From: Candidatus Kuenenia stuttgartensis
GTDB taxonomy: Bacteria; Planctomycetota; Planctomycetia; Gemmatales; Gemmataceae
Direction: 5' to 3'
Length of the DNA stretch: 64,000 bases
Assembly: GCA_945875585.1 (NCBI GenBank)
Contig: CAMCLK010000020.1
Location: 1-64,000, forward strand
This document shows, piece after piece, positions 9,455 through 18,451 of this stretch; the first letter of the stretch is position 1, and each line of letters opens with the position of its first letter. The notes under the pieces were generated by a model. The model did not search any database, had not been told where the DNA came from, and worked only from the letters and a program-made list of their open reading frames with translations. The position numbers and the translations under genes were made by a program.

Positions 9455-10702
9455 ATGGTTACCAGGACGGTAGGCTTGCTTTTCTGGATCTGTCTCGTCA
9501 ACGGTGCCTTTGGTGTTGATGATGATCCGTTAAAAGAAGCAAAAGCACGAATGGCCATCGAATTGGCTCGTGTGGAATCAGATATCCGTCAGGGGCTATC
9601 TGAAGCAGATCGTCAAGCCTCCCGAGACCCGATCAAAGCACGCGAATCATATGACCGCGTACGCGCCATGATTGAACGTGATGGTAGCCTTTCCGAAAAG
9701 CGCAAGGCATACCTGACAGATATTTGCCGTAAAAAATCAGATGCGCTGGACAACGCACGTGCAGCGGATGCTCGCGCGGCAACAGATCTAGCACAACAAC
9801 AAGCGCAAAAGAAAAAGAATCCAGCCGCCACCCAAGGTGATCAGGATGACCAGATTTCAAGACGCCTCAAAGAAATACGAGACTTACAGCAGGGCGGTCA
9901 ATCAGCCGAGGCCGCGAAACGCGCTGAAGAATTAGCCAGCAAGAATCCTGATAATGTTGCAGCACTTGCTGCGGCACGCATGCAGCAAGTGCGCGGGCAG
10001 ATCAATTTGAATGCCGATTTACGCAGCCGTATGGAAGCCAACACTATGATTGCAATGCGCCAGATAGAGGAGGCAGGCATTCCAATCACCGGTGATTTAG
10101 TATTTCCACCCGATTGGGCAGAAAAATCAAAGCGGCGTTCTCCCGGAGCTAAGTTAACCGAACGTGAACGTTCTGTATTGAAATCGCTATCCACACCCAT
10201 GAACTTGACAATTGAGGGTGAGAATTTCGAATACTTCCTCACTGCGATGGAAAAGCAATTAGGAGTCAGCCTTTTGGTTGATCGACCAGCCCTTGAGGCC
10301 GCAGGAGTTCGGGTTGATAGCCCTGTTACGGTTCGCGCCCGGAATTGGACCGGCCGAAGTGTGCTCAAAAAGGTTTTGTCGGATTTAGGCCTTTCGTACA
10401 TCATTCGCAGTGAAGAAATCCAGATTACGACAGCGGAACGTACAAGGGAAACCTTGGTGACTCGTTCCTACTATATAGGCGACTTGTTAGGAATCAGCGA
10501 TACACGGTTCCCGCCATGGTACAACCAACAACAGTTCGCTCAGACACTTGCAAGCATTATTGATTCGATCAAATCTCAGGTTGATCCGCGGTCGTGGCAG
10601 CCTGAAGGATCCGGCTCGATCGTTTTCGAGCCACTTTCAATGTCGTTGATTATCAGGCAGACAGCAGAAGTTCATTTCCTTCTCGGCGGATCATTGCGAT
10701 AA
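9455..10702 (+). CDS. Secreted protein with coiled coil and secretin/STN-like domain
   Basis: Exported protein of 415 residues with a cleavable signal peptide (about residues 1-20, TVGLLFWICLVNGAFG). A charged, probably coiled-coil region (25-190) is rich in Lys, Glu, Ala and Gln. The C-terminal half resembles the short secretin/TonB N-terminal (STN) fold: MNLTIEGENFEYFLTAMEKQ, then a Val-rich strand and VLKKVLSDLGLSYIIRSEEI. Such pairs occur in planctomycete envelope proteins of unknown function. Start ATG 9455 is seven bases after GGAGG; the ATG at 9449 is too close to that site. The cupin gene starts four bases after the stop. Confidence 0.8.
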   Translation: MVTRTVGLLFWICLVNGAFGVDDDPLKEAKARMAIELARVESDIRQGLSEADRQASRDPIKARESYDRVRAMIERDGSLSEKRKAYLTDICRKKSDALDNARAADARAATDLAQQQAQKKKNPAATQGDQDDQISRRLKEIRDLQQGGQSAEAAKRAEELASKNPDNVAALAAARMQQVRGQINLNADLRSRMEANTMIAMRQIEEAGIPITGDLVFPPDWAEKSKRRSPGAKLTERERSVLKSLSTPMNLTIEGENFEYFLTAMEKQLGVSLLVDRPALEAAGVRVDSPVTVRARNWTGRSVLKKVLSDLGLSYIIRSEEIQITTAERTRETLVTRSYYIGDLLGISDTRFPPWYNQQQFAQTLASIIDSIKSQVDPRSWQPEGSGSIVFEPLSMSLIIRQTAEVHFLLGGSLR

Positions 10703-10705
10703 ACC

Positions 10706-11047
10706 ATGCCAAGCGCCTTTCCTGAAAATGCTGACCTGATTACCCGGGACTTGTTCCCGGGTGTCATTGCGAATGTATGTGCCGGGGAACACCTGACCCT
10801 ATCACGCGTGCATTTTGAACCACACGGAGTGGTTGAGTGGCACTCGCACCCTCATGAGCAGGTCGGAGTAATGGTTTCAGGAAAAGCGCGCTTTGAAATT
10901 GGAGACGAAGTTAGGATTCTTTCAAGCGGAGATATTTACCGCATTCCAGGCGGTATTCTGCACAAAGTATCCGCCATCGACGGGCCGGCAATCGCCTTCG
11001 ATGTGTTTTTCCCAGCAAGACCAGAGTATTTGGTTCCCCAGACCTAG
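10706..11047 (+). CDS. Small cupin-domain protein
   Basis: Single-domain cupin of 113 residues. The first cupin motif is EWHSHPHEQVGVMVSG with metal-ligand candidates His46, His48 (or His50) and Glu51 or Gln52. The second motif is PGGILHKV with His86. Proteins of this class bind a metal and act as small enzymes or ligand sensors; no substrate can be inferred. It follows the secreted protein with three bases between. Its TAG stop shares the palindrome CTAG with the stop of the convergent smc gene. Confidence 0.86.
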   Translation: MPSAFPENADLITRDLFPGVIANVCAGEHLTLSRVHFEPHGVVEWHSHPHEQVGVMVSGKARFEIGDEVRILSSGDIYRIPGGILHKVSAIDGPAIAFDVFFPARPEYLVPQT

Positions 11048-14000
11048 GCCGCGACCTTGGCACCACCATTGCCAAGCCAGTCATCCAATTTCACAGCCAT
11101 GCGCGTTGAAACACCAGGTTCAGACATAGTGATGCCAAGAAGAACGTCCGCGCAAGCCATGGTACGTTTGTGGTGTGTGATCAAGATAAATTGAGTGCGC
11201 TCTGAAAATTCTTTCAACAGATCGGTAAATCGCCCGACATTGGCCTCATCCAATGCCGCATCGACTTCATCAAGAACACAAAATGGGGATGGGCATGAAC
11301 GGAACACTGCCAATAAAAGAGCCACGGCTGTCATGGTGCGCTCACCGCCTGACATAAGTGAAAGGCTGGCTGCATCTTTGCCTGGGGGTTTTGCAATCAC
11401 TTCAATGCCACAGTCGAGTGGATTGGCAGGATCAACAAGGCTTAATTCGGCTTGACCGCCTCCAAAGAGTTTGCGGAATAAATCCCGAAAATGACCTGCG
11501 ACTGCATGGAACACTGTTAAAAATCGAGTGCTACCCTCGGCATTGGCCGCGTCTATCAGGTCAAGCAATCCTTTGCGGGCAGCTTGAAGGTCTTGCATTT
11601 GATCGTGGAAAGCACGCTGACGCTCCGTTAGCTCCTGCAACTCATGAACTGCTTCTTCATTAACCGTACCTAAGCGTTGCGCCTGTCGGCGCAGGTCCTC
11701 GATCTTGGCTCCATCAGTATCCAAATGGGAGGGAACTGCCCGATTGCTAATATCGGCTTCCAAGTCAAACTGATAATCATCAAATGCACGACGTTTTAAT
11801 TCATCTAGCTGCATCAATATTCGAGCAGATTCAAGTTCCAGAGCCTGACGTTGCTGAGACTTCTGGTCCCTACTTTCAGCCTGATCCGACTGAGCATGCA
11901 CAGCTTCAACCAAAATCCTGCGGGATTCGTCGTGCTTTATTTTGGCTTCACTCAGAAGTTCCTGTGCGTAAAGCAGGTTGTTGTAATAATCGGGCAGTGA
12001 TGCCAACTGTTCAAGCAAAGTGCGATGATGCTTCTCGGACCGTATCGCTTCTACCCGTGCATCGGTTTCTTCTCGATCAACTTCGGCAACCAAGGCACGG
12101 ACTTCATCGATTCGTGTTCGGCGGCGCATCTGGACCTGCGATAAAACAACCTGTTTTTCAGCCAGTTGCGTCTGTGTTTCAAACAACAATCTGTCTGCCT
12201 GACGCACATCTTCCAATGCCTGATCTAGCTGAATGGCTTGCAACGATGCCTGATCCGCGGATTCTGAAACCCTGATGGCCATTTTTTTCTTTTCAGATTC
12301 CAACACCACCGATTCTGTTACCAAATGAGCAAGCCGCGCCAACGCTTCCTGTTCCTCTCGCGCCCCCGTTTCAGCTTCTGTTTCTAATCCTTTGAGACGT
12401 GATAGATGATCGTCAACCTGCCGTGACAGCGCTTGCTCCTTCTCCGCAAGCTGATCTATTCGTTGCTGAAGTGTACCAACACGTTCTTGGGCAGCGCGCA
12501 GCATGGCCGCCTGAGTTGCACTTTCACGCTCCATTTCCCGCCAAGCACCTTCAATCTGCGCAAGACGTTCCCTTACTTCACGCAGCTCCGCTTTCCTAGA
12601 CAACACCCCAGCTTCGACAATAAGCGGACCACACGACAACCCTCCATCCGCATCCAACCATTCTCCTTTAAGGGTGACCAGACTGTAACCGCAGGAGACA
12701 GGCAAAAGCTCAAATGCCGCCTCCAAATCACGGACAATCAGAACACGTCCTAGCAAACGCTCTGGCAAATCTGTAAATCTGGGATGGTCACAACGGGCAA
12801 GATTGGCCGCCCTGGCGATAATTCCGGTATGAACGGGTGGCGGAATGAATGCGTCGTCATCTTCGTCGTCTTCATCCGCTGGAAACAAAAATCCTGCGCG
12901 GCCATCAAGGGGTTTTGAAATTGAACCTAAGGCCGCACGAACATGGGATCGATCGAGTGCCAGAATACGCTGGGATCGTTCCCCAAGGGCCAACTCCAAA
13001 AGTGGCGCGTATTCGCGTCGGACTTTCAAGTGATCTGCCAATAGACCTTGCACGCAACGCCACGGTCCGGCGGGATCCGCCTGCCACAGCGCCAGAACAT
13101 CACGAACCCCAGCTCCAAAACCTTCATGCGATCGTTCAAGGCCTTCGAGGACTTCCCGCCGACCACCTAAGCCTTTCTTCTCAAGCAGGAGGGTCTGTGC
13201 CTGCTTGGCCAAATGATCAACTGCTGCCTGAAAACCATCGCGCGCTTCCACTTCTGCCCGCCAACCGGCGCGTGCCCCTTCCAAGCGGTTTCTAGCACCC
13301 TCGAGGTTGACATTCAGATCTGCCAGCACAAGATTGACTTCGTTCAAACCTTCAGAAGCACGATGAGCCACCAACCGTGCTTGCCTGACTATCGTCCGGT
13401 TTCGCTCAGTTTCAATTTGCGCGGCAGACCACTGTTTTTCCAGAAGGGCAAGCTCTCTAACACAATTTGTATTTTCATGTTGGGCCGCTTCCTGAAGTGA
13501 CCGGAATTGGTTGAGAGCCTGCTTACATCGTTGCCCTTCGATTTCCTGAGCTGCGGAACGCAAAGTGAGACGATTTATTTCAATGCCGATTTCATTAAGT
13601 AATTGATCCTCGTTCCCCAGCGCCAATCGGCCTGCTGCCAGCCGATTATGGGCGCGCAGAACACGATCAAGTGTTCGGGCACGTTCGCGGGCTGATGCAT
13701 CCATTACCTGGAATTCACGTTCTATCTGCGATCTGGCTGCAGCTAATCCTTGAACAAGCACAGCCTCCGCCCGTTCCGATTCGCGTAATACAGATTCATC
13801 CTTAACAACCCGATCTTGAAGTGTTCCGAGAGCTTCCGAAATGTGGCTTGGGGCATCTGATACGGTTTCAGAATCGATGGCCGCCAAGCGTGCTTTCAAT
13901 CCAACGTGGGCAATTTGACCTTCACGCCAATGATGAGCCATGAGGTCGATTCGGGCTTCCTTGATTTGGTTCTGGACTTCGCGCCATTTTTCAGCCTTGG

Positions 14001-14625
14001 CAGCTTGCAAGCGAGCAGACTGAACACGCCTGTCCAGTTCCTCCTTCAAATCAGCAAGCCTGCCCAAATGCGAATCGACCCGATCAAGCTTCCGACGGCT
14101 CTCTTCGCGGCTGGATTTGTAGCGACTGACCCCAGCAGCTTCCTCAAACAGCGCGCGCCGCTCCACCGGAGATGCCTGCAGTAGGGCATGCACCTGCCCC
14201 TGCTGAATGACGCAGAAAGAATCAGAACCCGCTCCGCTTCCCAAAAATAAATCTTTGATATCCTTCAGGCGGCAGGTTGAACCATTGACCAAATATTCAG
14301 ACTGCCCCTGCCGACTCAATCGGCGGGTTACCCTAATCTCGGATAGTTCTGCTGCCAAATGACCGGCTTGATTGTCTAAAACCAATGTTACTTCTGCCAC
14401 CTGAACAGAACGGCGGCTAGCAGAGCCCTTGAACAAAACATCGGACATGCCATCACCACGAAGGCTTTTGGCACTTTGCTCACCCAGCACCCAACGAATA
14501 GCATCGACAATATTGCTTTTGCCTGAACCATTAGGCCCGACAATTCCGGTAATGCCCGGAGCAAACTCCAGACGGGTTCTGTCGGGGAATGACTTGAACC
14601 CGGATATTTCAAGATGGGTCAGCAT
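11044..14625 (-). CDS. smc: Chromosome segregation ATPase SMC
   Basis: Condensin ATPase of 1193 residues (normal length) that compacts and segregates the chromosome together with ScpA and ScpB. The N-terminal head has GPNGSGKSNIVDAIRWVLGE and the following SAKSLRG segment. Two long coiled coils flank a hinge at about residues 505-680. The C-terminal head has the signature LSLMSGGERTMTA and Walker B FCVLDEVDAALDEANV. Just inside the hinge is a strongly acidic run, DEDDEDDDAF, encoded near 12842-12871. An scpA gene lies at 34884 rather than beside it, and no scpB is visible. It is 62 bases downstream of the FlgI-like gene and probably in the same transcript. Confidence 0.97.
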   Translation of the reverse strand: MLTHLEISGFKSFPDRTRLEFAPGITGIVGPNGSGKSNIVDAIRWVLGEQSAKSLRGDGMSDVLFKGSASRRSVQVAEVTLVLDNQAGHLAAELSEIRVTRRLSRQGQSEYLVNGSTCRLKDIKDLFLGSGAGSDSFCVIQQGQVHALLQASPVERRALFEEAAGVSRYKSSREESRRKLDRVDSHLGRLADLKEELDRRVQSARLQAAKAEKWREVQNQIKEARIDLMAHHWREGQIAHVGLKARLAAIDSETVSDAPSHISEALGTLQDRVVKDESVLRESERAEAVLVQGLAAARSQIEREFQVMDASARERARTLDRVLRAHNRLAAGRLALGNEDQLLNEIGIEINRLTLRSAAQEIEGQRCKQALNQFRSLQEAAQHENTNCVRELALLEKQWSAAQIETERNRTIVRQARLVAHRASEGLNEVNLVLADLNVNLEGARNRLEGARAGWRAEVEARDGFQAAVDHLAKQAQTLLLEKKGLGGRREVLEGLERSHEGFGAGVRDVLALWQADPAGPWRCVQGLLADHLKVRREYAPLLELALGERSQRILALDRSHVRAALGSISKPLDGRAGFLFPADEDDEDDDAFIPPPVHTGIIARAANLARCDHPRFTDLPERLLGRVLIVRDLEAAFELLPVSCGYSLVTLKGEWLDADGGLSCGPLIVEAGVLSRKAELREVRERLAQIEGAWREMERESATQAAMLRAAQERVGTLQQRIDQLAEKEQALSRQVDDHLSRLKGLETEAETGAREEQEALARLAHLVTESVVLESEKKKMAIRVSESADQASLQAIQLDQALEDVRQADRLLFETQTQLAEKQVVLSQVQMRRRTRIDEVRALVAEVDREETDARVEAIRSEKHHRTLLEQLASLPDYYNNLLYAQELLSEAKIKHDESRRILVEAVHAQSDQAESRDQKSQQRQALELESARILMQLDELKRRAFDDYQFDLEADISNRAVPSHLDTDGAKIEDLRRQAQRLGTVNEEAVHELQELTERQRAFHDQMQDLQAARKGLLDLIDAANAEGSTRFLTVFHAVAGHFRDLFRKLFGGGQAELSLVDPANPLDCGIEVIAKPPGKDAASLSLMSGGERTMTAVALLLAVFRSCPSPFCVLDEVDAALDEANVGRFTDLLKEFSERTQFILITHHKRTMACADVLLGITMSEPGVSTRMAVKLDDWLGNGGAKVAA

Positions 14626-14687
14626 GGATCAGCGGCCCGGGTTGCCCCGAACCGCCAGATATCCTCCCCAGATGGTTCCAGAAGGAC

Positions 14688-16535
14688 TCAATCCGTTCCG
14701 GCAACAGGCTGAATGGGACCAGTACCACTTTTCTTGCGTATCGACGGTCCTGCAAACAGGTCGGGAAGGGCACCTGGTTCGGAACCTGTGCGTCGCAAAT
14801 CAGCCTCCGACAAATCAATACCGTGACCGCTGCGCGCAATTTTGGCAAGTTCCTGAACGGTTACCGTTTGTGGTAGCGCATCCCGACGCACGCGGCACGT
14901 AACCGACTTGCAATTATCAGCCTGCTGAATCAACTCAAGGGCCTCTGGATATCCAGCACCCAGAGTTGCCATGGTGCGCAGAATATCAGCTAAAGCCAGA
15001 GAGCAGGACCGACGCTGCGGCTCGCCACCCGCAGACGATATGCGGCTAACCATGCAGCGATCCTCGCCCTCACCACCTGTTACTGTGAATTCTCCAGCCA
15101 GCAATGAGAACGGAACATTAAGGGATGGCGTTTTACCAAAAAGCACAATTTCAGCGCGGCGACTGGTTGCCACGTGAACCAAAGGAGTGGTATCTGGAGC
15201 AACAACATGAAGCCAAAAGGCTTCTCCCAAATGTTCGCCAGAGACGGAATCACTTTTCTCATCCAAAGCACGTAGCGACCTGAAGGCACCATAACGCCCT
15301 TCATCGTCCAAATCACCAGCCAGCAATTCCTTTAACTTGATCTGACAAATCGCCTCATCCAAAGATGCCAAGGCTGTGAAAGCATAGGCCCTCAGCATGG
15401 GCATTTCGCGGACCACCCTCGCCAACTCTTCGGCACTGCTAGGACTGCCCAGATAAGCCAACGATTCAGCAGAGGCAAACCGGACCAGATCATTGGAGGA
15501 CTGCAATCCCTTCTTCAGAGCGGGAATAGATTCCTTCCCCAAAGCTTCGAGACGAAGCGCGGCAATAATAGAGTAATGCGGATCAAGAAGATCTGAATTC
15601 AACTTCTGTTGATAGTCCGAAAGAGTCGAGCCAGGGAGGCTCATAGGAATTAGACGCGAGACACGCAAATACCTTGGAAGATTCAACTTGTACTGAGCTG
15701 GAACCTTCAGAACAACGGCCTGATTATTCTTGGCTATCGCTGGGCTGTTTCCAGGATTTCCAGGCGCCGTACCGGGGAACGCCTCGTTGATGCGATCAGC
15801 AACCTGACTTCCCACACGGGCAAACTGCTGATCCGGATTCAGTAGAAGCGTCAAAGGCAGGTCAATCTGCACCCTACCACCACCCCATAGGCTACCCTGC
15901 CTGAAGCTCACATCACCTGTGCGCTGATCCCCAAACCCCACCAGAAGCGCTCCACTAGCCTTGGCAATGGGGTGACCGCGCAATGCTCCTCGATTCCCTT
16001 GATAATCAGGAAGCAAATTCTGGGCAAAGTCATAGTTATAAAGTACGCAATTCTGGAGGACGCCGCCCTTAAGGCTGGTAGCTTTACTGCGGGGCGGCAG
16101 CGAAACTTCCACATCGATCGTGTCATTCCGTCTGGAGCCTGGGGGAACCTTTGCACTCACCATCACCAATGCATTGTTGGAAGACGAGAGCAACTCCTTG
16201 ATGTTCTTCACTCCAAGCTTCTTCAGATCATCTTCCAAAACAGCTCGGTTACCATCACTGGGGGATTCCCCACCCGTGCCATCAAGGTCGGTAACCAGCC
16301 CAACGCCCCCCAAAGGCACGGGATCTGCATTACCCACACTGGTGACCTCACCAACAGTGCGCACCCCGTACCTGTCTTTCTCTTCGCCATCTTCATTCTT
16401 CTTGAGAGTGTCGAATGATTTGATGCAACCTGCCATCAAGGGTAATGCCCCAAGGGCACCCAGAAGGAAACCGCGGCGATTCCACGCCATTAATGAAGAA
16501 GTATGGGCCTGAAACAGATCAAATCGGGGCGGCAT
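14688..16535 (-). CDS. FlgI-like domain Tat lipoprotein with HEAT-like repeats
   Basis: Predicted exported lipoprotein of 615 residues. The N-terminus has a twin-arginine motif NRRGFLLG followed by a lipobox-like LPLMAGC, so Cys36 may be lipidated. Residues about 55-290 resemble the flagellar P-ring protein FlgI: GGVGLVTDLDGTGGESPSDG, NNALVMVSAKVPPGSRRNDTI and SKATSLKGGVL. A HEAT-like helical segment follows at 320-410 (ALKKGLQSSNDLVRFASAES), then a region of unknown fold. FlgI itself is about 365 residues, so this is a fusion. ATG 16535 is preceded by GAGGTG; an internal ATG at 16490 lacks a ribosome site. No flagellar genes are nearby, so a true P-ring role is doubtful. Confidence 0.8.
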   Translation of the reverse strand: MPPRFDLFQAHTSSLMAWNRRGFLLGALGALPLMAGCIKSFDTLKKNEDGEEKDRYGVRTVGEVTSVGNADPVPLGGVGLVTDLDGTGGESPSDGNRAVLEDDLKKLGVKNIKELLSSSNNALVMVSAKVPPGSRRNDTIDVEVSLPPRSKATSLKGGVLQNCVLYNYDFAQNLLPDYQGNRGALRGHPIAKASGALLVGFGDQRTGDVSFRQGSLWGGGRVQIDLPLTLLLNPDQQFARVGSQVADRINEAFPGTAPGNPGNSPAIAKNNQAVVLKVPAQYKLNLPRYLRVSRLIPMSLPGSTLSDYQQKLNSDLLDPHYSIIAALRLEALGKESIPALKKGLQSSNDLVRFASAESLAYLGSPSSAEELARVVREMPMLRAYAFTALASLDEAICQIKLKELLAGDLDDEGRYGAFRSLRALDEKSDSVSGEHLGEAFWLHVVAPDTTPLVHVATSRRAEIVLFGKTPSLNVPFSLLAGEFTVTGGEGEDRCMVSRISSAGGEPQRRSCSLALADILRTMATLGAGYPEALELIQQADNCKSVTCRVRRDALPQTVTVQELAKIARSGHGIDLSEADLRRTGSEPGALPDLFAGPSIRKKSGTGPIQPVAGTD

Positions 16536-16622
16536 ATGGCACCTCGCCTAAAAGTCATTGGCTCGCATTGGCCATATGGCCATGCCGTGATTGATGTCAA
16601 GCCAACCCAACGCTAAGGCAGC

Positions 16623-17324
16623 TCAATGCGCTCTTTCGGGGGTGTTCCGCACAGGGAAACTCAGCTGCTGAATCCTGATCCCTTTCAAGGCTACAACTCC
16701 TTTGTGCGCCTTGAGTACCAACGGGCCCACAAGCGGGTTGGGCACGTTATTCTTCCAAAATTGTTCCAGTGGGACCGAGTCCACTACTGCCAAACCGTTC
16801 AAATGCACCGTCACACGGTCACCAAGATGTACCACCTGCAAACAATTCCATGCGCCAACTTTGGCGTCTGAAAAGATCAGAGGAGCGGAACGGAACTCAC
16901 GGTTAAAATACAATCCGGCAGAACCAAGCCCCCGGTCCAGATCGTATCGGGAACGCGGATCCCACAGCTTGATACCGGGTGTGCCTCTGAGAAACAGAGC
17001 AATCTCAGAGTTGGACTCAACACGCCAATCTAATTCCAGGCGGTAATCCCCATAGGACTCATTCGTCTCGATATCGCATCCATCGCCTGAGTGTTCAAGT
17101 ATTCCGTTTTTGAGACGCCAGCCATCACGCATTGCCTGCACCAAAGCGCGGCGCTCAGCAAGACACTGCGACTGAGTGAGTCGCGACTGCCTCGGAGCCT
17201 CAATCGAAGGGCGCCAATGCAAAAGGTCACCTGATGGGTTGTGTGCCATCAGGTCGATCCACTGGTTCACGGCAGTAGGCGGTTGGGCCAATACCAGACA
17301 CGATAGAAGTATCAGCCCATCCAT
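16623..17324 (-). CDS. DUF1080 (3-keto-disaccharide hydrolase-like) secreted protein
   Basis: Secreted protein of 233 residues with a short signal peptide (MDGLILLSCLVLA) and a concanavalin-like DUF1080 domain. Family hallmarks are GWRLKNGILEHSGDGCDI, YGDYRLELDWRVESNSEIAL, GLYFNREF, WNCLQVVHLGDRVTVHLNG and the final GIRIQQL strand. Some family members cleave 3-keto-glycosides, and planctomycetes carry many copies. ATG 17324 is seven bases after GGAGG; the TTG at 17330 touches that site. It lies 31 bases downstream of a sugar phosphate isomerase gene on the same strand, which supports a joint role in sugar breakdown. Confidence 0.88.
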   Translation of the reverse strand: MDGLILLSCLVLAQPPTAVNQWIDLMAHNPSGDLLHWRPSIEAPRQSRLTQSQCLAERRALVQAMRDGWRLKNGILEHSGDGCDIETNESYGDYRLELDWRVESNSEIALFLRGTPGIKLWDPRSRYDLDRGLGSAGLYFNREFRSAPLIFSDAKVGAWNCLQVVHLGDRVTVHLNGLAVVDSVPLEQFWKNNVPNPLVGPLVLKAHKGVVALKGIRIQQLSFPVRNTPERAH

Positions 17325-17355
17325 GGGCAACTCCCTCCAATTAAATCTATTGTGT

Positions 17356-18297
17356 TCAGGAGCCAGTTTTCATGGCGCGAGCAACAACGGATTTCAACTT
17401 TTCCAACCCGGTACGAGCTACTTCATTGGCATCACGCTTCCAGTAATCGCGATTGAACAGTTCCAGTGACAACACGCATCCGGGAGCATTTTTTGCCAAT
17501 ACTGGGAGGATTTTTTCCAGCGGCGCAACGCCATCTCCGGGATAAACACGATGTGCATCCGTAATATCAGCAGGCGGTGGAGCTGACGGATAATCATTGA
17601 TGTGGAAAACTTGGAATCCCGTTGGTGAGAGCTGGCCAAGCCCGTCAAACCCACTGCCGCCCTTGTACAAATGGTAGATATCAGCCAACACAGCACTATT
17701 CGTGCTCCCGCATTCGGTGGCAATATAAGCGGCATCTCCCAGACGATTGAGAAATGTAGAAAATCCCCAAACTTCCACCATCGCCACCATTCCGAATTCC
17801 CGAGTCAAACGTGCTAAGACTCCAAATCGCTCTGCTGCGGCAGCGAGAGGGATATCAGTGGCCTTGGTGGCACCCGCAGGTGGTGCAGCAAGTCGACGGC
17901 AGCCCAGACTCTTCAATCCTTCCAGATCTTTTTTGAGGTTCTCAAGTGATTGCTGTCGGCGCGAGGCCTCAGGAACAACCCATTCCGGAAAACCGATCGC
18001 ACTTTCCACTGCCAATCCTAAATCCAAACACTTTTTTCCCAAATCACTCAGGCTTCCACCTGACTGGCGGAATTTCTCCACATCTCGAACCCATGGTTCA
18101 ATTCCCTGATAACCAGCTTTGGCTGCAACGGCCACTTGCTGGTCCAGCGTCAAGTTTTGACCTTGAATGGTGGCGGTATTGAGGGAGTACCGGAACGAGG
18201 TTGCGGGAACAGCGGAACTTGCCGACATTCCTGCTAGTGGTAATGCTGCAAAACCAGCAGTGGCCAATACCTGGCGGCGATCAAAACCAATGCTCAT
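17356..18297 (-). CDS. Exported sugar phosphate isomerase/epimerase-type TIM barrel
   Basis: Protein of 313 residues of the AP endonuclease 2-like TIM-barrel family. It begins with a twin-arginine signal (MSIGFDRRQVLATAGFAALP), implying export of the folded protein. Barrel features include KAGYQGIEPWVRDVEKFRQS, MVAMVEVWGFSTF, LADIYHLYKGGSG, FHINDYPS and HRVYPGDGVAPLEKILPVL. Residues Glu, Asp, His and the final LSLELFNRDYW are in the usual metal-binding order. ATG 18297 follows GGGAG and starts the signal peptide; longer in-frame starts run into the divergent promoter region. The substrate is not known. Confidence 0.88.
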   Translation of the reverse strand: MSIGFDRRQVLATAGFAALPLAGMSASSAVPATSFRYSLNTATIQGQNLTLDQQVAVAAKAGYQGIEPWVRDVEKFRQSGGSLSDLGKKCLDLGLAVESAIGFPEWVVPEASRRQQSLENLKKDLEGLKSLGCRRLAAPPAGATKATDIPLAAAAERFGVLARLTREFGMVAMVEVWGFSTFLNRLGDAAYIATECGSTNSAVLADIYHLYKGGSGFDGLGQLSPTGFQVFHINDYPSAPPPADITDAHRVYPGDGVAPLEKILPVLAKNAPGCVLSLELFNRDYWKRDANEVARTGLEKLKSVVARAMKTGS

Positions 18298-18451
18298 AAT
18301 CTGCTCACTCCCTGTTAGGTATGCCGACAGATTGGCGTCTTTGGCTTCAAGGCGCAAGCCCTTCAGGCCTCCCAGTGGAATTGGTGACTTATAGGTGGTA
18401 TGATATCTGTCCCGCCACAAAGGCATTCCTCCCACGGCACAGGTGGTTCGC

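Noticed and set aside
11784-12275. Long plus-strand frames opposite smc
   Set aside because: They are antisense to the SMC coiled coil, whose biased codons create open antisense frames. No start signals.
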